DNA of 64,000 bases from assembly GCA_947846985.1 (NCBI GenBank), contig CANTUZ010000002.1, positions 126,566,889 to 126,630,888 on the forward strand. Reading direction: 5' to 3'. The stretch comes from Fratercula arctica (Eukaryota; Chordata; Aves; Charadriiformes; Alcidae). The position numbers were made by a program, and so were the translations under genes. The notes under the pieces were generated by a model. That model searched no databases and was not told where the DNA came from. It saw only the letters and a list, made by a program, of their open reading frames with translations. Positions 24,894 through 37,962 of this stretch are shown piece after piece; position 1 is the stretch's first letter; each line of letters begins with the position of its first letter.

Positions 24894-25442
24894 TTAATTA
24901 ACCATAGCAGAGATCCAGAGTGCAGAAGAAAGCTTTGGTAGCTTTCCTAGGAGACCCTTAAGAAGGGAGAGCTGAGCTTTGCCCTGCAGCCCTTGCCTAC
25001 TTCTGTATGTTCCCAGATCAATAACTAAAAGGGTGCAAAGCCAGTTGGCCACCAGGGCAGCAGCATATCTCCCTACTAATGAGAGTGACCTTTCCACCCA
25101 CTGCTTCACATGACTGAAATCAGGGGAAATTAGTTTACTCAACTCAGAACTTATGTAACTGGTGATGCTGGGGCTGAAATTCTTGTTCATGGTGTGATGA
25201 ATATATTGTGGACCTATTTGAAAAAAATTGTAGAAATCAGACTGAAGATAAAAGGACTGCAACTGAACCAGCCAGATCCTCTGTAGTTTATGACAGATAG
25301 GTGAAGAATAATGATGTCTCCAAGGTGTCTGTCCTTCCATTTGGTGAATTACACATTTAACTGGAAAAATCACTGCTGCTGAACCAAATGTCCTGCTGCT
25401 TACACAGTTTACAAAGGGACTTAAAATTATGGACAAGAACAT
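24894..25442 (-). other. Unassigned 182-codon open frame
   Basis: This is the longest open frame outside CR1. The predicted product starts MFLSII and ends in a leucine/lysine-rich segment. It shows no domain, repeat, signal peptide or transmembrane pattern that I recognise. There is no visible promoter, poly(A) signal or splice pattern tying it to a gene. In AT-rich DNA of this size a frame this long is uncommon but not impossible by chance. It could be a fragment of an unrecognised retroelement or a chance frame; I do not call it a gene. Confidence 0.2.
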
Positions 25443-27833
25443 AGTTTTGTGAAGAAAGGGAGACTGCTGTGTGGGTTGAAGGGTAACGTTTAAAAGCTTT
25501 GCTCATCCCAAAGCAGTCATGTCACTTCTCATTGGCTGTTATAGTCAAGCTTAAAAAGGGACCTTGAGATCTTAATTACATATCCAGCTAGCTAGATAAT
25601 CAATCCATTTGATTGATTTGAACATTTATAAAGTAGATGAAATATTTATGGAGTATTGTAAATATTGTAAATATAAACAAAGGGGGAATTTTATGCCACA
25701 TATATTACCTTATGCAATAAAAATATATTTCCAAAGAAAAAAAAATCAGCTAAAAGTGCCAAAATTAAATTCCAAACTGAAATGTATGTTTTCCTTACAT
25801 AGGGATAATACAGCTTTCACTTGAAATATGAATGAGCAGCTTCCTTGTTATAAAAGTAAAATGCAAAAAATGAAATTCAAGAAATAAATCTTCCTTTGTC
25901 ACGTACAAACCAGGCAATCATCATTGTTTAAGGGTAAGTTTTAATAGGAATTTTTCCACAACTTGCCTTTTAGGAGTTGTCTTTTTAAAGTTACCAGAGG
26001 TAGCAAATAGTCTTAGTGTGCATAACTGGTAAAACTCATCTTGATTGTTTTTATTGGGCTATTTTTTTCATTTTCCCTTCAAATACTTTGAAAAAATCCT
26101 GGATGAGTATACAATGTAAAGTAACTAAATTTGTTTATCCCAAATCCTTTATTTATTTCTAGGGCTATAGAAGCAATAAAGGGCTTGTAAGTAATAGCAA
26201 GGAAAGTTCACTTTGCTTGTTCTACAGTGTTAAATTCCCCAAAATGATAATTTAGAAAAATATAAAAAATTTAAAGAGGCACTATACTTGTTTAACAGCT
26301 GTGCCCTTATTTGGTACCCTTGGGATCTACAGAATTCCAATGGCCTTATATACTTTCACAGAATCGTAGAATCATAGAATCATACCTGAGGTTTTCTAAA
26401 CTCTACATATGGTAAAGACATGTCTGACCTTAATGGTTCATGAATAATCAGGATACATAGTATTTTTCCCTTTAAAATTCAAATCTTCTGTGAGTTCAAC
26501 TTAACAATGTGTTCAGGGCACTAGAATACATTAAAGGTTGTCTTTAGGCGAATGTGTAAAAATATATCCTTATTTTAGTTAAGTAAAAAAATGTAGTTTG
26601 ATGAAAGTATCTCCCAAAGCTCACTGTTGAAAACCAGCCCTAAATGAACAATACAGAACAGAAAATTTTCTTGGGTCAAGAAGGAATTGGAATAGGATTT
26701 GGAATTACATGTTGGCATTTGATGTATGTTTCTCAGAGTGACATTCGGGAGCAAGCCAGCTCCACTTTAACCTACTATTGCACAGCCAGAAGCTCCCTTT
26801 GAATCATCATGCTGAGAAACAAACCTCCACTCGCTGCATCTGATTAAGAGTCCTGCTTCCTCTTAGAGAGCTTTCTGGACTCTGCAGCTTTCTCTGACCA
26901 AGATCTTCTGAGATGGTTATAAACTCAGAAACTCTTAAAACATAAGCTGATAGCCTGTAACTATTATTTTTATTATATTATTTGATTATTCTTGGTAAGT
27001 GCATGGTGTCTTCTTGCAATTCTGAGATCTCTCTACTGGGCGCTATATCTTTTTTCAAACTTTAGGTCAACTATCTTCACATTGAATCAGTCTAACATTT
27101 AACATAGAGACATTCTGTCAGTCCTTCTCTCCCCAGATGTCTCAGACTTTGTGACTTTTAAAGGACTGTAGCACCCATCATTGGTCTTCTTAATCTTCCC
27201 TTACCAAAACTCAACTTCCTGAACCCAACTGGTTCCCCATCTTTCATTGATTATGTTGCCCTCAGATTCTCCCATCTGAGCAAGAACCATCAAAGTTACT
27301 CTCTACTGCCCTTGAACTAGATAAAGTCTAGCTCAGGTCCAGAAAACAACTGGATAATACACTGAAGTATTCAGTGACACAGGAATTTCAGATCAACACC
27401 TAGAATACAGCTTCTCTGTATACATTGTCTCAATAACTATCCTACATTTATACTTAGTTTTTCAGACTACATTCTAGGGATTTACAAATCACAGGAAAAT
27501 TTGGAGCCACTAAAGAGTTCACATGTTACAATGATACTTCTTGGAAGTTATCACCTACCTCTGGGCCACAAAGGCCCAACTACAGAAATTTGACTGTCTG
27601 GACTCAGGACTGCTACATAGGTCTCGTGAGAACTTATTAATTAGGTATAGACAAAATCTCTGGAGATCTCAGATAGAAAGCACTGATAAGTATGTTAATG
27701 TTTAAATGGAAGCAAATGTATAAGTATATAGTTTCCATAAAAAATAGTCCCTTAATTAGTTGCAAAGTATTTTCTGTCCAATGAAATCCAGCAAAAAAAC
27801 CCCAGATATCTCACTGCAAATCCATATTACAGC
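25443..27833. other. Anonymous AT-rich DNA
   Basis: No supported gene. The only recognisable element is the CR1 tail at 26357. Open frames do not exceed about 70 codons. Confidence 0.5.
26357..26385 (-). mobile_element. CR1 LINE tail only (8-bp terminal repeats)
   Basis: CACAGAATCGTAGAATCATA is followed by another GAATCAT: three tandem 8-mers of the AGAATCAT type, the reverse complement of the CR1 3' terminal repeat. The expected GGTTGGAAGGG body is absent. Either the insertion was truncated within its last about 30 bases or the body has been lost. Confidence 0.6.
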
Positions 27834-28592
27834 ATGCCATATGATGGAGAAGAGAGTAGCAGTGGTGTGCAGAGATGCAGCCAAGAAGAGGTTACAATTG
27901 CATTTATCCCATTGAGGAGACTGCAGATAGTGAGTCTGGTGCAAAGTTCTGCTTCTCTGTTGAGTTTGGTGGATGTTGCACTGTTGCTCTGTGATCAAGA
28001 TTATCACCTCTCAGCCCGGAATGTTTTGTGTGGACCATAGAAAAATGTCCAACTTGCCTTCACCAACACACATTTAGCATGCGCGTTGCTTGGTAAGCAC
28101 ATGCAGAAGGGAAAGGCCAAATCAGCATCCTGCAATCATGGACCACATGCAGAACTGAGTCACCTCTGAGGTGACTCAGAGGGTTGTCACCTCTTTGATG
28201 GCGGCACTAGTCAAGGTTGCATTGATGCTTTGTCACTCTGCGTGGCCAGCAGTCCTGATGGGCAGGCTGTGTATCATCATGCTCTTGGGCTCCAGTATGC
28301 AAGGTCACTGGGCAAAGGGGGCTGCTGACACCCAGCCACAGACATACGGCAGGATGGCTCTGGCTGTATGGAGCAGTGGGAAAGCCAGCAGTGCCAGGTT
28401 TATCACTAACTGAAAAGTTTTGCCAAAGAGTTTCTGGTCCCTCAAAGGAAAAGATGGAGTCACGTTGCATATCACACTACCTTCAAGGGCCAAACACTTA
28501 CCACTTTGGGCATTGCCCTGAGCTTTGGCCAATGGTAAGGTGATACAGTTTGGTCCTATGACATAAGCCCTAATGTAGTCTACGTCAACCAC
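27834..28592. other. Less AT-rich patch with overlapping open frames on both strands
   Basis: Open frames of 68 and 80 codons on the plus strand (27834-28040, 28171-28413) face frames of 83, 87 and 95 codons on the minus strand (27756-28007, 28207-28470, 28305-28592). The patch is clearly richer in G+C than its flanks. The minus frame at 28305-28592 has hydrophobic stretches. No domain, transposase motif or retroviral motif was recognised. It may be a decayed, unrecognised mobile element or simply a compositional patch. Confidence 0.25.
28155..28179. promoter_or_regulatory. Perfect 12-bp inverted repeat containing two AP-1 consensus sites
   Basis: CTGAGTCACCTC (28155-28166), a single T, then GAGGTGACTCAG (28168-28179), an exact inverted repeat. 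Each arm holds TGAGTCA / TGACTCA, the AP-1 (FOS/JUN, TRE) consensus. GTCACCTCT recurs at 28186-28194. The palindrome is directly visible; regulatory use is inference. Confidence 0.45.
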
Positions 28593-31500
28593 TGGATATG
28601 TTCAAGTCTTCCTTACTTATAAAAGCAAACCAAACTAATTGCACTGACATGATACTGCACTTTCCCTCTCTACATACATTGAAAAGGAAAATAATAGTTA
28701 TTTCAGTGATTTTTTTTTTTTCCCCTTGGTGTGGAAAAGTGAGAATCTTCATACAACTCTACTACGTGGTTGATTGATAGTTAATTTGATGCATATCTTC
28801 TTCAAAAACCTGTTGTCTGAGACTTCTTACCAGGAAGTCTTAGCACTTCCACCTGCTTCTGTCTGCTTGCTTTGCTGTATTTACATCTTTAAAAAAAAAA
28901 AAAAAAAATCCTAAAATATTACAAAGGACCTTGTAATGACATTCATATGAACACTGTCAAGTACAAGAAAGATAAGAAAGTAGCTATGAAAGAAGGTTGA
29001 AGGATTTATTTACCTACTTAAGAACATTAAGACATGGTATTTGGTCAGGTCTATACAGCTCTGTAGCAGATGTGTAGAGAAGCATAGAAGGAAAGACAAA
29101 TATTTAGCATCGTCCTCTGAGGAACAGTTTTTCTGCAGAAGTCTTCTTTGAATATGAGAAGGGTATGGCTGCTGTTTCATGTTTTTGTCAAGGCCAAAGA
29201 GGGGAATGTTTTTGTAACCAAGATACAAGACAACCTGGTGAGAATTGTAGCTGTGTAGATGGACAGGAAAGACTATATTTCAGAGGGATGGTGTAGAAAG
29301 AGTCAGAAAGCTGTTCAGTTAACGCAGCTTAGAGAGAGGAGCATAATATAAACTCAGAAATACAGGGAATGTCCAAAGTGTAAGCCTGTTTAATGGTATC
29401 CATAGTACAATACCTTTTATTATATACGTTGATGCAGAAAAATTGTTGGACCAAAAAAAAAATAAAGCTGTTGAGATTAAAGTAATTCTATGATGTCTTT
29501 TAGACTTCTCTTAATGGAGCCAATTCATCCCAACTAGAGTAATTCACTTAAGTGGCAAGTATCACAGATGACGCTGACAGCAATGCCAATTTGCATAATG
29601 TAATACAAAAAACTGTGTGTGTGAGTGTCCGAACTGGGGATACACTGATAAAAGGAATTGATTTTTTTTTTATTTTTGTAAACAACTTTGGGGGGACAAG
29701 CTTTTCAGAGGTGGTCTGTAAATTGCTTGAACAGGGAGCAAAGTTAGCGAGGAATCTTCCTTGGCTTTGTATTTATTTGTTATTTGTTTAATATTTTGGG
29801 AAATTCTGTAAACCAATGGGCTGATGTGAAACAGTTCTCCAATGACCTTAGTATTTACTGTTTGAGATGAGTAAACAGCTGTCTGGTCATATCTCCTGAG
29901 ATCTTTTTCTGTTCCTCCTTGTAAGAAGTATACGTACACCAAGACCAGAATTTCAAAGATATTCGAGCACCTAAGAAAACTTAGACATTTATCTTTAGTC
30001 ACATTGAACTTACATTAGGTGCCCTCTGCCTGCACCTTTTGGTGTCAAAGTACTTCTTCAAATGTGAAAAAACTGTCATGAAAGTTTTCAAGATACAATT
30101 TAGTGAAGTTCAGTGAAGACACCAATTGATTTTGAATTGATTTGATACATTTGTGCCGACCAAATGTTTGTGGAAAATGAATGAAAAAGGATTCTTGGGT
30201 ATTCATGTAAGTTTGAAAAAAGCAAAAATGGGGCAAACTGTTTATGGAGTGTTACTTGTTTTCATTAATCTTCTGTGCATGTTACTAATCATCATTCACA
30301 TATTCAGAACACGTGCCTACATTTGTGGACACTAGTCTGCCACATCCAAGTCTGTCTCATGTTCCCTATGATCTTTTACTAGGGCAGGATAAATTTGTAT
30401 TGGTGCCTAATCTCTGAATGAGTGTCTGATCTGTGTTATGTGCGAAAAATATTTGGCTTTGGTGCTTCAACATGAATCACTTTTCTCATTGACTTGGTCA
30501 TCAATTTATCTGTCCTTCACTGTGAATGAATGGGCATATTTTCAGCTGGAATTAAATGAGCACAGGTACTATGAACCAAGAGAAAGATGTCTTAAAGTGT
30601 GTTACTAATTATTTATACACTTCATCAAAGGCTCAGTGCTCTTGCTGTGCAACTCATAATCCTTGTCTAGCCATTGCCCTATCCATTTTTAACTTTTCCT
30701 TTTTTTCCGTAATAGTCTTTTAGATAAAAATAATTGGGTACTTAAATATTTCTAAAGCTAGCAATTAAAAAATACTTTATTGCACAACCAATATATCTTG
30801 CGATGAATACATTATGGGAAAAGAAGACTGTCAAGCAGTCCACAAATTAAAATCCAAATACAAGTGCCGTGTCTTCTGCATACTTCTTATAAACAGCACA
30901 AAAAAATATTATTGAAAGCCACTGAGGAGACAGGAGAAAAAAGGTCATTTACGATGAATTCTGTGTTCTGTAAATCCTAAGCAGAGGCAAAAATGGGTTT
31001 AAATTGAATGAGCCTCTGTCACCAAAATCTAAAATTAAGTACATATCAGGGGAACAAATTTTGTGTCCACAACTCAGAAGGAAGGTAAGGAACTGTTATA
31101 CTCTACAAAAAAGTACATTTATTTGTTGGTTTTGAGTCCACCAGTTGTATCATTATATATGCATAGCTATATTCAGCAGAAGCTCCTGAACTGTAATGAC
31201 TGGGTTATTGCAAAGTGTTAAGGAAGAAAACTTATCCATCAATAGTCTAAATTGCTATTAGAATGAAAGAGTAATTTGTGATGGGAAAGGATTTTGAAAC
31301 AAGGTGAACTCACTCTCTCACCTTCTGTAAATTGCTGTGGAGCAATTACAACAGACCTAACTATCTGAGGACACGGTAAGGATTTGTGGGAGATAATTAG
31401 TAATATGAAATATTCAGACTACATAATTCCCACTTAAAATGCCTCAGGTGGTCTGCAAAACTTTTTGAAAAGGCTAACAGCTGAGGGCACTTTCCATTTA

Positions 31501-33540
31501 ACTAAGGTTGCACTACTCAGAGCTCTGTAAAGGGGCCTTGATATGTAAAAGAATACCCATATTTAGTCTGATGATAAGAATATTCAAATGCATGGCAAAG
31601 ATGGGGCATGATCCTGTATCATAGTTGCAAGAGCACTCAGCAGGTCAAAACTTGAATCTGACAACCGCTTTCAGGATTGCTAATGCATTTTATCATCTGC
31701 TGCACATAATATTAGGAACCGCCTTTGAAGCATGGGCTAGACTCAGGTTCCCAGGCCCTGTGCTTTCTGACCCCATGACTCTTATTTTCTGGGGAGTAGA
31801 TTAGATTGAAGAGAAAGGAAAGAGTGTGTTCCCCTCCAGCATCTCTCCTCCCTTCACCATTAGCCCAGCAGTAGCTCTATTTAACCTGATTACACACGAG
31901 CACTGCTGGATGACTCTTCTTCAGGCGAAGAAGGGGATCAAACCTGGCGGCCTTCCATTCACTTGAGCATGAACCAAAAAGTTGGACTGTGAAAGAAGAG
32001 TTAAAAACAGCCCTGCTTCATCCTGCTATTGCATTGCAATTGCAGAAGTCAGTTTTTGAATGAAAACAGGTGTCTCCCTACCTTCAGGAGGGCGGATGGT
32101 GGTACCTCTCCACAGCCCTGAATAAGTGGAAGAGTTGAAAACATATCTTTTTGCTTAGAATTTTGAACCATCAGACTTCAAGCATCACACATCACGCAGT
32201 CTGCACATGTATCTGATATTGTATCTTCTCTACTTAGCTTTCTGGGGTAGTTTGAGTTACGTTCTAATATTCTACATCCTCCCATGCATTGTCTAGAGAC
32301 CTGAAATGCCTAACTGTTGGGATTTTGTCTATCTCATAAGGAGCCAAACACTAGAAAGATAGATACATCATGCAAGTCAGCAGCAAGAGCCATTTCTGTG
32401 CCATGTCCCCAAGATACAGCATAATCCCAACCCCCTTGAATTCACTAGGACTGGCTTCATGAGGTTACTTTAAGCATCAGCAAAGGTGATGTCCTGCACA
32501 CCCAAACTGTCTGGCTAAGCTGACCCCCACTTTAAGAAAAAAGGAAAAGTTGGGGGTAATACTTAAGTTTTACTTAAAATTTAAAGAACTCTGAAAAATA
32601 TCTACCTACCATTTTAAAAGGCTAACTTCTGGACAACTTCCTTTTTTCCCATGTAAACCATTGTGATTTTCCTTTATTCCTGGTGTCCACATAAAAGGAG
32701 AGGATTGCTTAGCTAGCTACACAAGCTGGCAGGGCTAGAGTTGCTCTGTGGAGATGGCTCCTAATTTTCAGAGCTAGACTTCTGAGGGCAAAGATTTGTG
32801 CAAAAAGGGAGAACACATTAATGCAAACATATCAGGACTTCATTATTTCACCAGAGAAAATTTTTCTGGGTTCATCAGAGGTCTTCATAATGGCTTCAGC
32901 CTATTTTCCAAAGGCTAAGCACAACGTCAGGTGATGTTTTGGAGGAAAGGCAGTGCAATGCTATCAGAAGGACTTCCAGTATGATTAACAAGAAGATTTT
33001 GTCAGTGTATGCACTGACTCCAAGGACAGCCTCATCAAATATCCCGATACAAAACCAGTATCTTTTGCATTCAAATGTTTAGGTTCCTCAGGTATTACTC
33101 ATCACTACTTCATGCATGTAGTGATCTTATTTGAAATAATAACGTTTACTACAATACACTATTTCATCTCACTAAAAGATGTCAGTAAACTCTTCATACT
33201 CAACCATATGAAGGGTTATGATTATAAATTCAAAGACATCTTTTCATGATTAGAAGCTACTTATCTCTTGAGTGGCTCACCAACTATGTCACATTTCTTA
33301 CAAGACTGGGGAAAAGAGCTTGCCACTGGAAAACAGAACAGTGCTCTAAGGAATCTTCCAGACATCATTTTCTTTCACAGTTTTATAGTCAAGATATTTA
33401 GAGTCTTTGATACAGTTAATTAAGTTAGTACTCCTGGCTGTCCACTTACATTTTTCGAGACTAAAAGACTGGTAGAAGTTTGTTTAAGCGGAAGACTTAG
33501 AATGAATTGATTTGACTTGAGTCAGTCATTGATAGGAATT
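28593..33540. other. Anonymous AT-rich DNA, about 4.9 kb
   Basis: No gene or interspersed repeat recognised. It includes T-rich and A-rich runs at about 28709-28721 and 28891-28908. Open frames are at most 110 codons (29670-30002, minus), with no domain. Confidence 0.5.
28891..28908. repeat. Poly(A) run, 18 bases
   Basis: Eighteen consecutive A with no recognisable retrocopy on its 5' side. Confidence 0.9.
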
Positions 33541-33558
33541 CAGTCAGTCAGTCAGTCA
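33541..33558. repeat. (CAGT)n microsatellite
   Basis: Four perfect CAGT units plus a partial unit. A shorter GAGTCAGTCA sequence occurs about 20 bases upstream. Confidence 0.85.
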
Positions 33559-36500
33559 TGGAATAACTATCTCCACCCATCATACTCCTCTGGACCTGCT
33601 CAGCATGTTCCAACTTCATTTCCTGATATTAGACGAAAAATAAGAACTATTACTACAGTTAGCAGTACATGCAAGTTTAGGAAAAAATTATAGTGCAAAT
33701 TGTGTACTTCACTGACTTGTTTGTCCAAAAGTCTCTAAGAGAAACCCAAGGTATTTACATCACAATAAAAATCTGATTAAGTGAATGAAATTATACAGAT
33801 TTAAAAATATGGAGACCTATCTAGACTACTATTAACATACACTCTTGGAAGAGGATATGTAAATACACAGTTTTCACATGCATGTGTGTGTTTTGCTGTG
33901 GGATTTTTTAATGTAATTGAACTGTTCACATTTTATGAGTAAAGTTTCTTGGAATTCTTTGATCTTTAGGTAACTTTGTAGTTTTGAGTTTGGAAACAAT
34001 TTCCAGCTAACTGTAAAGCCGAATAACAAATTAGTAAAGATCCACTAATTTATTGGAATAAGCAATCACAGATAGGTAGGTCCAGTGGAAAAATCCAAGC
34101 TTGAAATGAAATATTTAACAATAAGCAATTCTTTATGCTTTTAATACTTTGTACACAATAGCCGATTAAGCTTCTTGTCCACATTTTAATGATGTAATCT
34201 TGAATGCCTGGCATATTACCTTGCTTCCAGATGACTGAGAGTGAATTTTCAAAGTGGTGCATGAGACACAGGGACACAAATCCTGTTAGTAGCTAATGGG
34301 ATTTTTTTGCACCTCCTGTGCACCACACTGAGAGACCCAGCCTTGAAATTTTCAGTATCTATATTTGTTCAGAGATGATGTCTTGTAAATACAGACCCTT
34401 CTGAATTGACCAAATGACCTGTGTTTGACAGGTTAAACCCATAATTACTAAATTGATCTTACAGATATCTAGTGCTGTTTCCTATTCCTTTTCCTGTTTC
34501 CTACTCTTATTCCTCTCCTATAGGAAGAAAACAAGATACCTCCACCCATCACCATCATCATCTTCAAAGGGAGTGGGACACATGACGTGTCAACTTGATT
34601 ACTTTCACGAGGAAAAGAAACTCAGGCTTTTCATAGCTATGCTTACATACATGTTTTCCTCCAAGAATACAAGTAGTCCTATTCAACTAGGGGGCAGGGG
34701 ACGAGACTAAATGTGTAGAAAGGAATAGACAGCATTTCAAACCCTTGAAATATTTACTGTCATGATAGACCTGATTTGCTTTATTAATCTGTTTATCATA
34801 GGTATTTTCATTCTGTATCTGTCCACTCATGTGACTCCTGCAGATGCTACAGAAAATCATAGGCATCAGTCACATACTGGCTGAGGCAATTAAGCATTAG
34901 CATTTATGTCTTCAGTGTTATCCTTAAAGCTTTTCTGCTTCTGCTTGTTCTAATTCTTGATATTTTCTTTGCCATATGGATGTCCAATCTCTTTTGTTTC
35001 TTGAATAACTACCATGTCATAGTAATACCTTCACGAAATTGTTGCCATGGGCTAATTCATATACTGGAGAAAAAAAAATCCAGTCTATTTGTTTTAAAAT
35101 AATGTATGACAAAGACATTTGGGAAACTTACAATAACATAAATGAGTCACAGTTATATCTTGAAAAATATGTAGGCAGTCTTGCTTAATAACTCCTGAAG
35201 AAGGACTTAAATTTTCAGGTGAGACCTAAAAATTTCCCTTTCACCAAGGTTCCTGGTCTTAAAGTTAAAATCAGTTTAGTTTATACATTCAGAAATTCCT
35301 TGTTATTTTTCTACACAGCGGACTATCTTTAAGTGTTTGCATAATTATACATATTAATAATTGCTTCTTTTAAAGAAAGTGTTAATTGTTTATTCTCATT
35401 TCATTTTTTTTAATAGAATCAGTAATTTTTTTTTCAGAAGCTTAGCTATTTGTAATTTCATGTGCACCACTGTACACATTTTAAGGCCAACTTCTGTAAG
35501 TGTTTTGCTTGTGCTTTAGAAAATACATTTATTAGTAACAGTGAAGTAAAACCAAAAAAGGGTAACGATAATATCATGCATAAAACTTATAAGTATAGTA
35601 CTTCAGGCAGTGAAGTATTTCTTATTATTAAATCAGTGTGCAGTTTTCACAACACCACATTTTTCAATTTGATAAATATTAGGTCTCTCTTTCCATCAGA
35701 AAAACAATAGTGTTGAAACAAAGACAGTATTCCCGAATGATGTGGCAAACCAGTGGTAATACCACTTGAGATTTACTGATCCTCAAACCATAGATTATCC
35801 TGACTAGACCAAACTTCCTTAAGAAAAAAAAGTTAAAAAAAAAAAAAAGTTTATATTCTTTCTGAGTATCTTCTTAGGAAATGAATGAAATAAGATGACT
35901 GCTGTGAATATTGTTATCTATATTTTCAGTCATTTCTTTATGGAAATATGATAGTTGCTGTTAACTTAACCTCTGGTGACTTCTTTTTCCCCCAAGGCTT
36001 GAGGTGGTGGTGAAGACATAAGAGAAACAGCAGCAGGTGGCAATGAGCTTAGACTACTTTCTTGAACCTGTGCTTGTAATTACAGTGACAAAATGAAAGT
36101 TTCAATAATTTTGGCACATTCATCTGTTGACAAGAGGCTTTGGAATTACATATGGCTGCAGATGTTGGCACAGATTGCCTAAAAGGAAGAAAAAAACAAA
36201 CCCAAGGACTTTTGGGAAATTAAAAAATTACTGGATATTTTCTTACAAATTTGAACTTAAGAATGGGTTCATTTAAACACTTAGAAAGGCTGAGCAGAAG
36301 AAAAATCATTGGGGAAAGTGTATTCAAAACAGTGTACAAGGTTTCTGATCAGTGTTGTTCTGTTCTGATGTCTCAACCAAATAACCAGAGACTATTTCAT
36401 GGTTAAAGAAAGAGACATCCTACTATTATTGCATATCTTGTCAGAGTTCCTCTTGATATCAGTATTTTGAAGCTTCAGGCTGAGCGCTGCCTCTTTGGGC

Positions 36501-37060
36501 ACAAATTTATGGCAGTCACAAGTAACTCCTCTGAACAGCAGTTAAGGAGTTATACTGGTTTAAAAATAGTGTTTTTCTGAAGAAGAACCAAGGTCTTTGA
36601 ACAATTATCCCAGTGCAAAGTAGAATCAAATCATACACCCAAATTCCACATTGTATATCAGAGAAGATATAATTTGAGTCATCATTTAAAGTGTGGATTA
36701 TCTTTTATGTATCATTCAAAAGGCTTTGGAGGGGCCTAAAAATTACTTTTTTTGCTTTTAGATTATAAGATTCATATCTTCAGTGAGAAATAAGAAATTA
36801 GTAAGAAGAATCTCTGTGGTATGAGGATAATTATTGTTTCACTGGACACCTTTGTTGGCCAACAAAGACCTGAGACACCTTTGATAAAGAACATATAAAC
36901 ATATTTTCCATTGCTGCAGGGTTTATAAAACCTAATGTGTGAAATTCTGTACATGAATAAGATGAAGGAATTTAAATTTTGAAGAAAATTACTTTGGGAA
37001 AAAAGGGAATGGATCGGTTATTCTACAAAAGCGTCACTTTGCTGAAAATGGAAAGTTTCT

Positions 37061-37123
37061 ACATAGTATGAGTGCTTTTTCTATAAAGGTCAATGGCAGT
37101 AGTATGGAAATCTCATACTATGT
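37061..37123. repeat. 12-bp perfect inverted repeat, 39-base spacer
   Basis: ACATAGTATGAG (37061-37072) and its reverse complement CTCATACTATGT (37112-37123). A third copy of the left arm, ACATAGTATGA, lies at 37301-37311. Confidence 0.8.
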
Positions 37124-37529
37124 CAATATGGTAATTACAATCTCCAAATGGTGAGAAACTTTTCCTATTTAGCTCAAAATCATAGTGGTTAGAAATTAAA
37201 GTCTTCAAGCAGTTTAATGTTCTTGGATTTTTCTTGAGCATTTTGTAACTAATCAAATAGTAAAGTACATTGCATTCAATATAGTTAGATAATTTTACCC
37301 ACATAGTATGAATCTGCTCCTTGATAGATGGAATATCTCAGAGGGGAAACTCTCAACCAGCATGTTTGTTTCCCTGAACCATGTCCGATCTCCCAGGATA
37401 GACATACATATGCACTAATAGAAAATTTGTCACTATAATAAGAATAATTTTATGAGATGCCATACAGGACTGACAAATAATGCCAAAAGAGACTGAGAAA
37501 AATGGCAAATAAAATACAAGTAAAAATTT

Positions 37530-37559
37530 GGGGGGGGGGGGGGGGGGGCAGGGCGGGGA
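37530..37559. repeat. Poly(G) run, 19 bases, plus G-rich extension
   Basis: Nineteen consecutive G (37530-37548), then CAGGGCGGGG. The tract can form a G-quadruplex on the plus strand. Runs of G this long are prone to assembly and sequencing length errors. Confidence 0.9.
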
Positions 37560-37940
37560 ATGAAATACGTATTCAAAAATGTCTTGTGTTGGCAAAATTC
37601 TGTTCTCATGAGCACAACTGGAAATTTCACCACTAACTGATAAGATTACAGAGTACACAGCAGAGATGAGTGGTTTTGAAATGTCTCCTTAATCAGTCTC
37701 TGTCTACCCAAGTTCAGTTTTCATTTGGAGAAGGAGTAAGAGAAGCCATGGTAAAGAGTGAGAAGCAACCAGGAAACTTGGTGACTAACAAGAGTGATTG
37801 CACAGAAAACTGAAGGCAGCAATACACTCCATGATTACAAATTCTGAATAGAGTATTTGAAATTTTTGTAACTAAGAATAAAGCCTGAGAATATCTTCTG
37901 AAAACTTAACTTGAATGTAACTACAATTGGAGAAAAAAAC

Positions 37941-37962
37941 TTTTTTTTTTTTTTTTTTTTTT
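37941..37962. repeat. Poly(T) run, 22 bases
   Basis: Twenty-two consecutive T. Read on the minus strand it could end a retrocopy extending to the right, but no AATAAA signal or known gene sequence was found there. Confidence 0.9.

Noticed and set aside
37353..37658. Proline-run open frames on the minus strand
   Set aside because: The proline run is the translation of the 19-base G run; nothing else in the frames looks coding.
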